This document shows, one piece after another, positions 17,575 to 27,200 of a stretch of DNA of 64,000 nucleotides. The DNA lies in NCBI GenBank assembly GCA_029260755.1, contig JAJDCQ010000107.1, positions 1 through 64,000 of the forward strand, given 5' to 3'. This stretch comes from Planctomycetota bacterium. Its GTDB lineage: Bacteria; Planctomycetota; J058; JAJDCQ01. The position numbers and the translations under genes are program-made. The notes beneath the pieces are model-generated. The model was not told the origin of the DNA. It made no database searches and saw nothing but the letters and a program-made list of their open reading frames with translations. Numbering within the stretch: the stretch's first letter is position 1; every line of letters starts with the position of its first letter.

Positions 17575-17620
17575 TTTCGACGTATCATCGCCCGAGGAAT
17601 CCCGAGCCAGAGGCCCTGAC

Positions 17621-18301
17621 GTGACCGCTCCCCGAGCACCCTCTCCTCCGACCGGCGCCGGCGACGCGGCGCGCGAACGTCTCCTCGACGTCGCCGAACG
17701 TCAGTTCGCCGAGCGGGGTTTCGCCGAGACCTCCATCCGGAGCATCACCACCGACGCCGGCTGCAACGTCTCGGCGGTCTCCTACTACTTCGGCAACAAG
17801 CTCGGCCTCTACACGGCCGCGATCCGCCGCCGCCTCGACGGGATCCGCGAGCAGCGGCTGCTCGCGATCCGGGAGGCGACGGCCGACCTCGACGAGACCG
17901 CCGACGGGCTCGATCGCCTCCTCCGACACTTCAGCGGCGTGTTCGTCGCGCCGCTCCTCGACGAGGGCGGCGCTCAGCTCATGAGCCTCTTCCTCCGCGA
18001 GTTCGTCACCCCGCAGCTCGACCCCGGCTTCCTCATCGACGAGATCCTCGAGCCGGTCGAGCGCGCCCTCGCCGAGGCGCTCGCAAAGGTGAGCCCCGGC
18101 CTCGGACCGATCGACGCGCGCCTGTGCGCCATGTCGCACGTCGCGCAGCTCGGCCACGTCTGTCACCTCCGCGAGGGCAACCAGGGGGCGGCCGGAGTGA
18201 TCGACGCCGTGATCGACCACGTCGTGCGCTTCACCGCCGATGGAGTGCGGGCGGCCGCGGCGCGCAGCGCCCGCGTCACGCCGGCCGGAGAGGTGTCGTG
18301 A
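17621..18301 (+). CDS. TetR-family regulator (CerR/CecR-like) of the efflux operon
   Basis: 226 residues from GTG 17621, with AGAGG 7 nt upstream; longer in-frame starts would run through the operators. The N-terminal HTH reads RERLLDVAERQFAERGFAET, then SIRSITTDAGCNVSAVSYYF and GNKLGLYTAAIRRRL, a typical TetR DNA-binding domain. The C-terminus is long and helical with LFLREFVTPQLDPGF, resembling the CerR/YbiH C-terminal family, whose E. coli member also precedes a membrane-fusion protein gene. It is probably a ligand-responsive repressor of itself and the downstream efflux genes. Its TGA overlaps the next start codon (GTGA). Confidence 0.88.
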   Translation: MTAPRAPSPPTGAGDAARERLLDVAERQFAERGFAETSIRSITTDAGCNVSAVSYYFGNKLGLYTAAIRRRLDGIREQRLLAIREATADLDETADGLDRLLRHFSGVFVAPLLDEGGAQLMSLFLREFVTPQLDPGFLIDEILEPVERALAEALAKVSPGLGPIDARLCAMSHVAQLGHVCHLREGNQGAAGVIDAVIDHVVRFTADGVRAAAARSARVTPAGEVS

Positions 18302-19644
18302 GCGAGCCTCTCGAGATCGCCCCGATCGTCGCGCGCCGTCGGTTGATCCCGCGCGGGGCCAAGCAGGCGGTGATCGTCATCGTCGTCCTCGGCGCCGGCG
18401 TGGGAGGCGCGGTCGGGCTCGCGTCGCTCCGGAAGCCGCCGGCGTCCGATCCGCCCGCGCCCTGGGCGCCGCTCGTCGAGACGGCGCCGGCGCGGTCGAT
18501 CGACGCGCCGGTGTCGGTCGCCGGGCACGGCACGGTCCGGGCGCGGACCGTCGTGCGCGTCATCCCGCGGGTCTCCGGCCCCGTCCTCGAGATGCACCCG
18601 GGCCTCGTCCGCGGCGGACACTTCGGCGCGGGCGAGCCGCTCTTCCGGATCGATGACGAGGACGCCGCGCGGGCCGTCCGCGACGCCCGGGCGAAGGCCG
18701 ACGACGCCGAGGCTGTCCTCGCGCTGGCCGACGCACGCGTCGAGGAGGCGCGCGCCCGCCTCGAGGACGCCGTCCGCGAGGTCGCCCGCCAGCGCGAGCT
18801 CGTCGCCGACGAGCTCGCCGACCGGCGCGCGCTCGAGCAGGCCGAGCTCGCCGAGCTCCTCGTCCGGCGCCAGCTCGACGGCCTCATCGCGCAGCGCCGC
18901 TCGGCCGACGTCGGCCGTCGGGCGGCGGCGATCGGGATCGAGCGCGCCGAGGCGGAGCGGAGGAGGACGGTGGTGAGCGTGCCGTTCGCCGGGCGGGTCC
19001 TCGAGGAGGACCTCGACGTCGGCCAGTACCTCCAGGCCGGCGCGCCGGTCGCGACCGTCTACGGGACCGACTCGCTCGAGGTGCTCGTTCCGTTCGGCGA
19101 TGCCGACCTCGGCTGGATCAGCGTGCCCGGCGGCCGGGCGCGCGGCGACGGCGAGGCCGGCTCGCCGGCCCGGATCGTCGGGCGCCAGGGCGGCGTCGAG
19201 CGGACCTGGACCGGGCAGGTCGTCCGCCTCGAGGCGGAGGTCGACGCGCGCTCGCAGATGACCGGCACCGTGATCGACGTCGCTGGCGACGCCGCCGCTG
19301 GCGACGACGGACCGCCGAGGCCCGGCCTGTTCGTGCGGGTCGAGATCGAGGGGCGGCGGCTCGACGGCCTCGCCGTTCCGCGGCGCGCGGTCCGAGACGG
19401 TCGCAGGCTCTGGGTGATCACCGACGGAAAGCTCCGCTTCCGTGAGGTCGAGATCGTCCGGGCCGACCGCGAGCTCGCCTACGTCCGCGGCGGCGTCGCC
19501 GCGGGCGACCAGGTGGTCGTCAGTCAGCTCGAGGCGGTGACCGACGGGATGGCCGTGCGCGTCGTCCCCGCCGGCGCGCGCGGCGGTCCGCGGGTCTCGT
19601 CCGCGTCGGGCGACGGCGAGAGCGAAGAGGACGACGGGCGATGA
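18298..19644 (+). CDS. RND efflux membrane-fusion protein (HlyD/AcrA family), first pair
   Basis: 448 residues from a GTG that overlaps the TetR stop. A cytoplasmic N-terminus precedes one membrane anchor (VIVIVVLGAGVGGAVGLASL). The first lipoyl half follows (VLEMHPGLVRGGHFGAGEPL, FRIDDEDAARAVRDA), then a long alpha hairpin of Glu/Arg/Ala residues (about 120-225). The second lipoyl half is VPFAGRVLEEDLDVGQYLQA, with the beta-barrel (GQVVRLEAEVDARSQMTGTV) and membrane-proximal domain after it. It bridges the RND pump to an outer-membrane exit duct. The following permease overlaps by ATGA. The substrate cannot be told. Confidence 0.9.
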   Translation: MSEPLEIAPIVARRRLIPRGAKQAVIVIVVLGAGVGGAVGLASLRKPPASDPPAPWAPLVETAPARSIDAPVSVAGHGTVRARTVVRVIPRVSGPVLEMHPGLVRGGHFGAGEPLFRIDDEDAARAVRDARAKADDAEAVLALADARVEEARARLEDAVREVARQRELVADELADRRALEQAELAELLVRRQLDGLIAQRRSADVGRRAAAIGIERAEAERRRTVVSVPFAGRVLEEDLDVGQYLQAGAPVATVYGTDSLEVLVPFGDADLGWISVPGGRARGDGEAGSPARIVGRQGGVERTWTGQVVRLEAEVDARSQMTGTVIDVAGDAAAGDDGPPRPGLFVRVEIEGRRLDGLAVPRRAVRDGRRLWVITDGKLRFREVEIVRADRELAYVRGGVAAGDQVVVSQLEAVTDGMAVRVVPAGARGGPRVSSASGDGESEEDDGR

Positions 19645-22600
19645 GCGCGCCCGCGCCCGAGCCTCGTCACGGCATCCTCGCCTGGTTCGCGTCGAACCAC
19701 GTCGCGGCGAACCTGCTGATGATCTTCATCTTCGCGGTCGGGTTCCTCGCCCTCACGCGGACCAAGATCGAGGTGATGCCCGAGCTCAAGATCGACATGG
19801 TCACCGTGTCGGTCGTCTACCCGGGCGCCTCGCCGACCGAGGTCGAGACGGGGATCGTCACCCGCATCGAGCAGGCGATCGACGGGATCGAGGGAATCGA
19901 GAAGATCCGCAGCGTCGCGTCCGAGGGCGGCGCGACGGTCATCGCCGAGCTCGACGATGCCGCCGACGGGAGGGAGGTGCTCGACGAGATCCAGGTCGAG
20001 GTCGAGCGGATCACCACCTTCCCGATCGAGGCCGAGCGGCCCGTCATCACCGAGGTGAGCACCCGCCAGGGCGTGATCGACCTCGTCCTCTACGGCGACG
20101 TCCCCGAGTCGACCCTGAAGGCGCTCGCCGAGACGGCCCGCGACGAGCTCACCGCGCTGCCCGAGGTGTCGGTCGCGGAGCTCTCGGGCGTCCGGCGCGA
20201 CGAGATCTCGATCGAGCTCTCCGAGGACTCGCTCCGCCGCCACGGGCTGAGCTTCGCCCGGGTCGCCGGCGCCGTCCGCGGCGCGTCGCTCGACCTGCCG
20301 AGCGGCTCGATCCGCACCACCGGCGGCGAGATCCTCCTGCGGGTCGCCGGCGAGCGCCGGAGCGGCGCCGAGTTCGCGGCGATCCCCGTTCTCTCGCGGA
20401 GCGACGGGACGCAGCTCCTCCTCGGCGAGGTCGCGACTGTCATCGATGGCTTCGAGGACACCGACCGCGCCAGCCGGTTCGAGGGGTCGTCGGCCGCCGT
20501 CGTGAAGGTCTACCGGGTCGGCGACCAGGGCGCCCTCGACGTCGCCCGCGCCGTCCGGGACTACGTCGAGGGCGTCCGCGACTCGCTCCCCGCCGGCGTC
20601 GACGTCGACACCTGGCGCGACGAGAGCGTCATCCTCAAGTCGCGGATCGACCTCCTCGTCCGGAACGCCCTGATGGGCCTCGTCCTCGTCTTCATCTGCC
20701 TGTCTCTCTTCCTCGATCTCCGCCTGGCCTTCTGGACGATGATGGGGATCCCGATCGGGTTTCTCGGCTCGTTCCTGATCTTCCCCCAGTTCGACATCTC
20801 GGTGAACATGATCAGCCTGTTCGCCTTCATCATCGTGTTGGGGATCGTGGTCGACGACGCCATCGTCGTCGGCGAGGGCGTCTTCCATCACCGCCTCTCC
20901 GGCAAGAGCGGCGTCGACGCGGCCATCGCCGGCGTCCGCGAGCTCGCCGCGCCGGTGAGCTTCGCGATCGCGACCACGATCGCCGCGTTCCTCCCCCTGA
21001 TCTTCGTCGAGGGGATCATGGGCAAGTTCCTGCTCCAGATCCCGATCGTCGTGATCGCGGTGCTGATCTTCTCGCTGGTCGACTGCCTCTTCGTCCTCCC
21101 CGCTCACCTCGCCGAAGGGAAGCGGCCGAGCGAGCGCGGGCCGATCGCGCGCCTCCAGGCGACGGTCCGGCTCGGGCTCGACTGGGTGATCGTGGGCCCC
21201 TATGCCTGGTCCCTCGACCTGGCCGTGCGGTGGCGCTACGTGACGGTCGCGTTCGCCGTCTCGACGCTGCTCGTGACCTTCGGGGCGATCCGCGGGGACT
21301 GGGTCAAGTTCGAGTTCCTGCCCGAGGTCGACGCCGACAACGTGATTGCGTCGCTCCGGATGCCGCAGGGGACGCCGCGCGAGGAGACCGAGGACGTCAC
21401 AGCCGTGCTCGAGGCGGCGCTCCGGAGCGTGCAGGCCGAGCTCGATGTCGAGCGACGCGCCGCGAGCCCGCGGGCCGAGGGGGAGCCCGAGCTCCCGTCG
21501 ATCGTGCGGGCCGTCCGGACGACGATCGGCCGCCAGCCGACCAAGTCCGAGCAGGAGGGACCGGGGCTCGCCAACGCGCCGTCGTCGGGCGGGAGCCATC
21601 TGGCGGAGGTGAACGTCGAGCTGCTCGAGGGGAGCCTGCGCGGGGTGAGCAGCCACGAGGTCGCTCGCCGCTGGCGTCTGCAGCTCGGCGAGGTGGCCGG
21701 GATCAGCAGCCTCGTCTTCTCATCGTCGCTCTTCACCGTCGGCGACCCGATCAGCATCGAGCTCGCCCATCGCGATGTCGAGGTGCTCCGGGAGGCGTCG
21801 ACCGCGCTCAAGGAGCGGCTCGCCCGCTACCCCGGCGTCTTCGGGATCGACGACTCGTTCCTGCCGGGCAAGGTCGAGCTCCGCCTCGAGCTGACCGACG
21901 CGGGGCGCGCCCTCGGCGTCACCCTCGCCGACCTGGCCGGCCAGACCCGCGATGCCTTCTACGGCGCCGAGGTGCAGCGCCTCCAGCGCGGCGACGACGA
22001 CGTCAAGGTGATGGTGCGTCGGCCCGAGAGCGAGCGGCTCGCCGTCGCCGACCTCGAGGCGAGCCGCGTTCGCCTCGCCGACGGGACCGAGGTGCCGTTC
22101 GTCACCGTCGCCCGCGTCGCCGAGGCGCGCGGCTACGCCTCGATCGACCGGACCGACCGGCGGCGCGTCGTGAAGGTGACGGCCGACGTCGACGCGGCGG
22201 TGGCGAGCTCGGGCTCGATCAACGCCGAGCTCGAGGCGAGCGTCCTGCCCGAGCTCGTCGCGAAGCGGCGGGGGCTGAGCTGGTCGTTCGAGGGGCAGCG
22301 CCGGCAGCGGGCCGAGTCGATGGCGAGCCTCTTTCAGAACTTCATCGTCGCCATGTTCGCGATCTTCGGGCTGCTCGCGATCCTGTTCCGGAGCTACGTC
22401 CAGCCGTTGATCGTGATGAGCGCGATCCCGTTCGGGATCGTCGGCGCCGTGATCGGCCACATCGTGATGGGCTACAACCTGTCGCTGATGTCGTTCTTCG
22501 GGATCGTCGCGCTCGCGGGCGTCGTCGTGAACGACTCGCTGATCCTCATCGACAAGATCAATCGGGACGCCGAGGAGACCGGCGACATCGAGGCGGCCGT

Positions 22601-22835
22601 CCGCTCCGCCGGCGCCCGGCGGTTCCGGCCGATCCTGCTGACGACGCTCACGACGTTCTTCGGCCTGATGCCGATGATCCTCGAGACGAGCCTCCAGGCG
22701 AAGTTCCTGATCCCGATGGCGCTGAGCCTCGCGTTCGGCGTCCTCTTCGCGACGTTCATCACGCTCGTGCTCGTGCCGGCGCTCTACCTCGTCTTCGAGG
22801 ACGCGAAGCGCCTTGCGAGCTGGTCGTGGAGCTGA
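19641..22835 (+). CDS. RND efflux permease (AcrB/MexB-like superfamily), first pair
   Basis: 1064 residues with the RND duplication: an N-terminal helix (NHVAANLLMIFIFAVGFLAL), a large periplasmic loop with the YPGASPTEVE hallmark, a TM2-6 block, a second loop, and a TM8-12 block. TM4 keeps the proton-relay Asp pair (GIVVDDAIVVGE). TM10 reads VVVNDSLILID, so the AcrB Lys940 position is not Lys; an Asp lies two positions on, as in a common non-AcrB subgroup. It exports substrates by proton antiport with the preceding fusion protein. The ATG overlaps the upstream stop. No outer-membrane factor gene is nearby. Confidence 0.92.
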   Translation: MSAPAPEPRHGILAWFASNHVAANLLMIFIFAVGFLALTRTKIEVMPELKIDMVTVSVVYPGASPTEVETGIVTRIEQAIDGIEGIEKIRSVASEGGATVIAELDDAADGREVLDEIQVEVERITTFPIEAERPVITEVSTRQGVIDLVLYGDVPESTLKALAETARDELTALPEVSVAELSGVRRDEISIELSEDSLRRHGLSFARVAGAVRGASLDLPSGSIRTTGGEILLRVAGERRSGAEFAAIPVLSRSDGTQLLLGEVATVIDGFEDTDRASRFEGSSAAVVKVYRVGDQGALDVARAVRDYVEGVRDSLPAGVDVDTWRDESVILKSRIDLLVRNALMGLVLVFICLSLFLDLRLAFWTMMGIPIGFLGSFLIFPQFDISVNMISLFAFIIVLGIVVDDAIVVGEGVFHHRLSGKSGVDAAIAGVRELAAPVSFAIATTIAAFLPLIFVEGIMGKFLLQIPIVVIAVLIFSLVDCLFVLPAHLAEGKRPSERGPIARLQATVRLGLDWVIVGPYAWSLDLAVRWRYVTVAFAVSTLLVTFGAIRGDWVKFEFLPEVDADNVIASLRMPQGTPREETEDVTAVLEAALRSVQAELDVERRAASPRAEGEPELPSIVRAVRTTIGRQPTKSEQEGPGLANAPSSGGSHLAEVNVELLEGSLRGVSSHEVARRWRLQLGEVAGISSLVFSSSLFTVGDPISIELAHRDVEVLREASTALKERLARYPGVFGIDDSFLPGKVELRLELTDAGRALGVTLADLAGQTRDAFYGAEVQRLQRGDDDVKVMVRRPESERLAVADLEASRVRLADGTEVPFVTVARVAEARGYASIDRTDRRRVVKVTADVDAAVASSGSINAELEASVLPELVAKRRGLSWSFEGQRRQRAESMASLFQNFIVAMFAIFGLLAILFRSYVQPLIVMSAIPFGIVGAVIGHIVMGYNLSLMSFFGIVALAGVVVNDSLILIDKINRDAEETGDIEAAVRSAGARRFRPILLTTLTTFFGLMPMILETSLQAKFLIPMALSLAFGVLFATFITLVLVPALYLVFEDAKRLASWSWS

Positions 22836-22929
22836 GATGCGCGTGACGACGAGCCGATCGAACACTCCAAACCCATTCTCGGGGACGCCGCCGTGGGTAG
22901 TCGCCCGCGCCGACGGGAGGGCCCGTGGC

Positions 22930-24228
22930 ATGGTTCCGAGCGACGGGAGCGCGCCCGGTCGTGGCGCTCGGGCGGCCGCGTTCGCCGTGCTCGTCGCGGC
23001 GGCCGCGGTCATCCCGGTCGGGTGCGACGGCGACGCCCACGCCCAGGACGCGAGCCGCCCGGCGCGGGCGTCGCACCCCGACGGCGCCGGCGGCCCCGCT
23101 CCGGCGCCCGCCCGGGGGCCCCGCGACCTCGCCGATCTCCCCATCCACGAGACGCATCTCCTGCGGGAGGCGGCGCCCGACCTGATCCGCGAGGTCGGCG
23201 TCGTCGCCGCCCGGCGCGAGCTCTCCCTCGGCTTCGTCGAGAGCGGGACGATCATCGAGATCGTCTACGAGGCCGGCGACCAGGTCGACGCCGAGCGCGG
23301 CGTGGTCGTCGCGCGCCTCGACCCCGAGCCGTTCGACGCGCGGATCGCACGGGCCGAGGCGATGGTGGCCCAGGCCGAGTCGCAGCTCGGGTGGGCGTCG
23401 CTCGTGCGGACCCGCGAGGAGAAGCTCGTCGCGCAGGACCTCCGGGATCGTGAGGCGCTCGATCGCGCGGTCTACGGCGAGACCGAGGCGAAGGCGCGCC
23501 TCGACGCGGCGAAGGCCGATCTCCGGCTGGCGAGGTTCCGGAAGGCGAAGAGCGTCGTCACCGTCCCGACCGGCCACTTCCTGACCGACGTCGCGATCGA
23601 GGTCGGCGAGCTGGTCACGCCGGGGACGCCCGTCGTCCGCGCCGTCGACATCGCGACCGTCGAGATCGAGCTCGGCGTGCGGGGCGAGCATCTTCCGCTC
23701 GTCGCTCCCGAGACCGAGCTCTCGTTCGTCGTGAAGGAGCTTCCGGCGCGGACGTTCACCGCGAAGGTGGCGTCGGTCGTGCCGAAGGCCGACGAACGGA
23801 CGCGCCGCTTCCCGGTCGTGCTGCGGCTCGCCAACCCCGAGCTGCAGCTCAAGCCCGGCTTCGCCGCCGTCGTGCAGCTCGGCCGCGAGCGGGCCGCGCC
23901 CGCCGCCGAGGGCGCGCCGGCGCTCGTCCGGATCCCGCGGCGAGCGCTCCTGGAGCGGCACCGGGCCCTCTTCTGCTTCGTGGTGACGCCGCCGTCGGGA
24001 TCGCCCGCCGAGCTGACGAAGGGCTACCGCCGATGGAGCGTCCGGCAGGTGCCGCTGCGGCGCTCGCCCGACCCGGCGGACGACGGCCCCGACGCCCTGA
24101 GCGTGAGCGGCGTGAAGGAGGGCGACCGCGTCCTCCTCGGCCCGAACCTCGAGCTGCTCACCGACGGCGGGGCGATCCGGGTCGCCGAGGAGCGCGACCC
24201 GAGCAACACCCCGCCGGTCAAGCGTTAG
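22930..24228 (+). CDS. RND efflux membrane-fusion protein, second pair
   Basis: 432 residues from ATG 22930, chosen because GGGAGGG lies 8 nt upstream and a signal-like helix follows (AAAFAVLVAAAAVIPVGC; the Cys with preceding Val-Gly is a weak lipobox). ATG 22837 is the alternative, one base after the previous stop. Lipoyl motifs are ELSLGFVESGTIIEIVYEAG and VVTVPTGHFLTDVAIEVGEL. The alpha hairpin is short, and the barrel contains SVVPKADERTRRFPVVLRL, typical of CusB/MdtA-like proteins. It is presumably paired with the permease downstream and cotranscribed with the first pair. Confidence 0.86.
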   Translation: MVPSDGSAPGRGARAAAFAVLVAAAAVIPVGCDGDAHAQDASRPARASHPDGAGGPAPAPARGPRDLADLPIHETHLLREAAPDLIREVGVVAARRELSLGFVESGTIIEIVYEAGDQVDAERGVVVARLDPEPFDARIARAEAMVAQAESQLGWASLVRTREEKLVAQDLRDREALDRAVYGETEAKARLDAAKADLRLARFRKAKSVVTVPTGHFLTDVAIEVGELVTPGTPVVRAVDIATVEIELGVRGEHLPLVAPETELSFVVKELPARTFTAKVASVVPKADERTRRFPVVLRLANPELQLKPGFAAVVQLGRERAAPAAEGAPALVRIPRRALLERHRALFCFVVTPPSGSPAELTKGYRRWSVRQVPLRRSPDPADDGPDALSVSGVKEGDRVLLGPNLELLTDGGAIRVAEERDPSNTPPVKR

Positions 24229-24237
24229 TTAGCGAGT

Positions 24238-24289
24238 CCCGAAGGAAGCGAGCTGACGGTGACCCCGAAGGAAGCGAGCTCTCGGTGAC
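24238..24289 (+). repeat. 26-bp tandem duplication between fusion protein and permease
   Basis: Two adjacent 26-bp copies (24238-24263 and 24264-24289) differ at two bases. Each contains GAAGGAAG. They sit in the 69-bp gap ahead of the second permease. Probably a recent slippage duplication; any role in translation spacing is unknown. Confidence 0.8.
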
Positions 24290-24297
24290 CACTCTCG

Positions 24298-27200
24298 ATG
24301 GCTGATCCTCGCGACCTCGTCCGCTTCTCGCTCAACCAGCGGGTGCTCGTCGACACCGCGTTCGTCGCCCTCTGCATCGCGGGGATCTTCGCGATCCGGC
24401 GGATGCCGGTCGAGGAGTACCCGAACGTCTCGTTCGACCAGATCAAGGTGATCATCCCCTTCCCGGGCGCCTCGCCCGAGCAGGTCGAGGACCTCGTCAT
24501 CCGGAAGGTGGAGGACGCCGTCCGCGAGGTCGACGACCTCGAGTGGACCCGCTCGGACGCCTTCCCCGACCGGGCCGAGCTCCTCCTGAAGTTCCGCGAC
24601 GGGACCGACGTCGCGACCCGCGAGCGCGACGTCCAGAACGAGATCAACCAGATCCCCGACCTGCCCGCGCGCGCCGAGGAGCCGAAGGTCTTCAAGATCG
24701 ACGTCGAGGAGGTGAACCCCGTCATCCACGTCGTCGTCTCGGGGCCCATCCCCGAGGGCGTCATGGCCCGCACCGCGACCGACCTCGCCGACGAGCTCGG
24801 CAACATCGACGGCGTCGTGAAGGTCAAGATCCAGGGCGAGCGGAAGCACGAGCTGCGCGTCCTCTGCGACCCGGACGCGCTCGCCCACCACGACCTGACC
24901 GTCGCCGACGTGGCCGGGGCGCTGCGCCGCCACGGCGCGAGCGTCCCGGCCGGGCTCCTCCAGACGGGGACGCGCGACTTCCTCGTGCGGGCGACCGGCG
25001 AGTTCGAGACCGGGAGCGATGTCGCCGCCGTCGTGGTGAAGACCGACCCGGAGGGCTCGTTCGTCCGGGTCGCCGACGTGGCCCGGCTCGAGCGCGGCTT
25101 CGAGCGGCAGACCATCCTCGCCAAGTACCGGCAACGCCGCGCCCTCACCCTCGGCGTGATCAAGAACTTCGAGGGCAACGCGGTCGAGATCGCCCGGGAG
25201 GTGAGGACGAGGACCGAGACGTTCCGGAGCACCCGCGCGCCGCCGGGCGTAGAGCTCGACTTCGTCGCCGATAGCACGAAGCGGATCAAGGAGCGGACGG
25301 AGATCCTCGTCAGCAACATCTACGTCGGGCTCATCCTGGTGAGCCTGTGCCTCTGGGTGTTCATCGGCTGGCGCAACGCGGTCCTCGCCGTCATCGGGAT
25401 TCCCTTCTGTTTCCTCCTCACGTTCGCGGTGATGCGCGGGATCGGCGAGAGCATCAACGCGGTCAGCCTCTTCTCGCTCGTCCTCGTCCTCGGCGTGATC
25501 GTCGACGACGCGATCGTGATCCTGGAGAACATCCATCGACACCTCGAGGACGGCGTCCCGCTCCGCGAGGCGATCGTCGAGGGGACCGGCGAGGTGATCA
25601 CGCCGGTGAGCGCATCGACCGCCACGACGATCGCGGCGTTCCTGCCGATGCTGCTGATGAGCGGCCCCATGGGGCGCTTCTTCTCGATCATTCCGAAGAC
25701 GGTCGCGTTCGCCCTGATCGCGTCGCTCTTCGAGGCGTTCGTCATCCTCCCGGCCCACGCGATGCACCTGAAGCCGGGCAAGAGGGACGAGGCCGACGCC
25801 GTCCGGCGACCGTGGTTCGGCCGTCGGGCGGTCGAGTCGGTTCGCGGGGCGGCGGGCCGCGGCGGGGTGCTCCTGCGGGCCTACTCGGCCGTCCTCAAGG
25901 TCTGCCTCACCGTCCCCTGGGTCACCCTCCTCGTGATGCTGCTGATGGGGATCGTCGCGGCGTTCGCCCTCGGCCGGGTGCCGGTCCACCTCTTCCCGAG
26001 CGAGTACCAGCAGTTCTTCGTCAACGTGACCCTGCCGCCCGGCGCGCCGCTCTCGGAGACCGAGGCGCTCGTCGATCGGGTGGATCAGGAGATCTGGAAG
26101 CTCTCGCCCGACCTCGTCGAGAGCTCGCTCGTCACGGTCGGGATGTACTTCGACTGGAACTACCGGCCGCAGCCGGGGAGTCACTACGGTCAGCTCCTCG
26201 TGGCCGCCGGCTCGATCGAGAAGATCAAGGCGCGCTACGGCCAGGACGGCGGGACGAAGGACGTGATGGAGGAGGTGCGGCGCCGCCTCGCCGCCCTCGA
26301 CCTCGGGCGAGCATCCGTCGAGGTGGTCGAGCTCAACGACGGCCCTCCGATCGGGCGGCCGATCGCGGTCCGGATCCGGGGCGACGACCTCGAGGTGCTG
26401 AACCGCGTCTCGCGGGTCGTGATGAACGAGATCGACGCCGTCGAGGGGACCAAGGACGTCCGGCGCGACCTCGAGCTCGGCTACGAGGAGGTGGCGGCGC
26501 GCCTGCGGACCGAGCGGGCGGGCCTCCACGGGATCGCGCTGGTCGACGTCGCGACGGCGCTGGCCGACGCGATCGACGGCGCGGTGGCCGCGACCTTCCG
26601 CGAGGGCGACGACGAGGTCGACGTCCGCGTCCGCCTCGACCCGGCGTTCGTCGCCGATCCGGGCGACCTGGCGGCGGTCCGCGTCCGGAATCGGCACGGC
26701 GAGCTGACCGAGATCGGCGACGTGGCGACGCTCGACCGCCTCCGCGGGCCGCTCGCGATCCACCGATTCGAGCGGCGGCGGAGCGTCAACGTCACCGCCG
26801 ACATCGACCCGCACGCGACGACCAGCTCCGAGGCGGTCGGTCGGATCGCCGACCGGCTCGAGGTCGCCCTGCCGCCCGAGACGCGGGTCGGCTACCGGCT
26901 CGAGTGGGAGGGCGAGTTCGAGGAGACGAACAAGAGCTTCGACTCGCTCAAGGGGGCGTTCCTCGTCGCCCTGATCATCCTCTACGGCCTCCTCGCCGCG
27001 CAGTTCCGGAGCGCGGCGATGCCCGTGGTCGTGCTCCTGACCGTCCCGTTCTCGTTCGTCGGGGTGGTCATCGGCCTCTACGCGAGCGGCGACCCGTTCA
27101 CGATCGCCACGTTCATCGCGATCATCGGCCTCTCGGGCATGGTCGTGAACGACTCGCTCGTATTGCTCGAGTTCGCGCGAGCCGCGCGGGCGCGCGGCAT

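Larger units (their letters stand above)
17187..17620. other. Intergenic region with REP-like repeat and operators
   Basis: 434 bp without a convincing gene. It holds decayed copies of AGGGGTC and CTCCAGG around 17264-17315, a 17-bp perfect inverted repeat (17312-17328 / 17403-17419), and two palindromic operators (17528-17537, 17559-17574). A frame open from 17366 into the TetR gene is not taken as coding because it runs through these sites. Confidence 0.7.

Noticed and set aside
17366..17620. N-terminal extension of the TetR regulator by 85 codons
   Set aside because: It would place both operators and part of the REP-like repeat inside the coding region, and its composition is unlike the rest of the protein.
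19524..21656. Minus-strand frame of 710 codons opposite the first RND permease
   Set aside because: The permease is unmistakable; the antisense frame is Asp/Arg/His-rich shadow.
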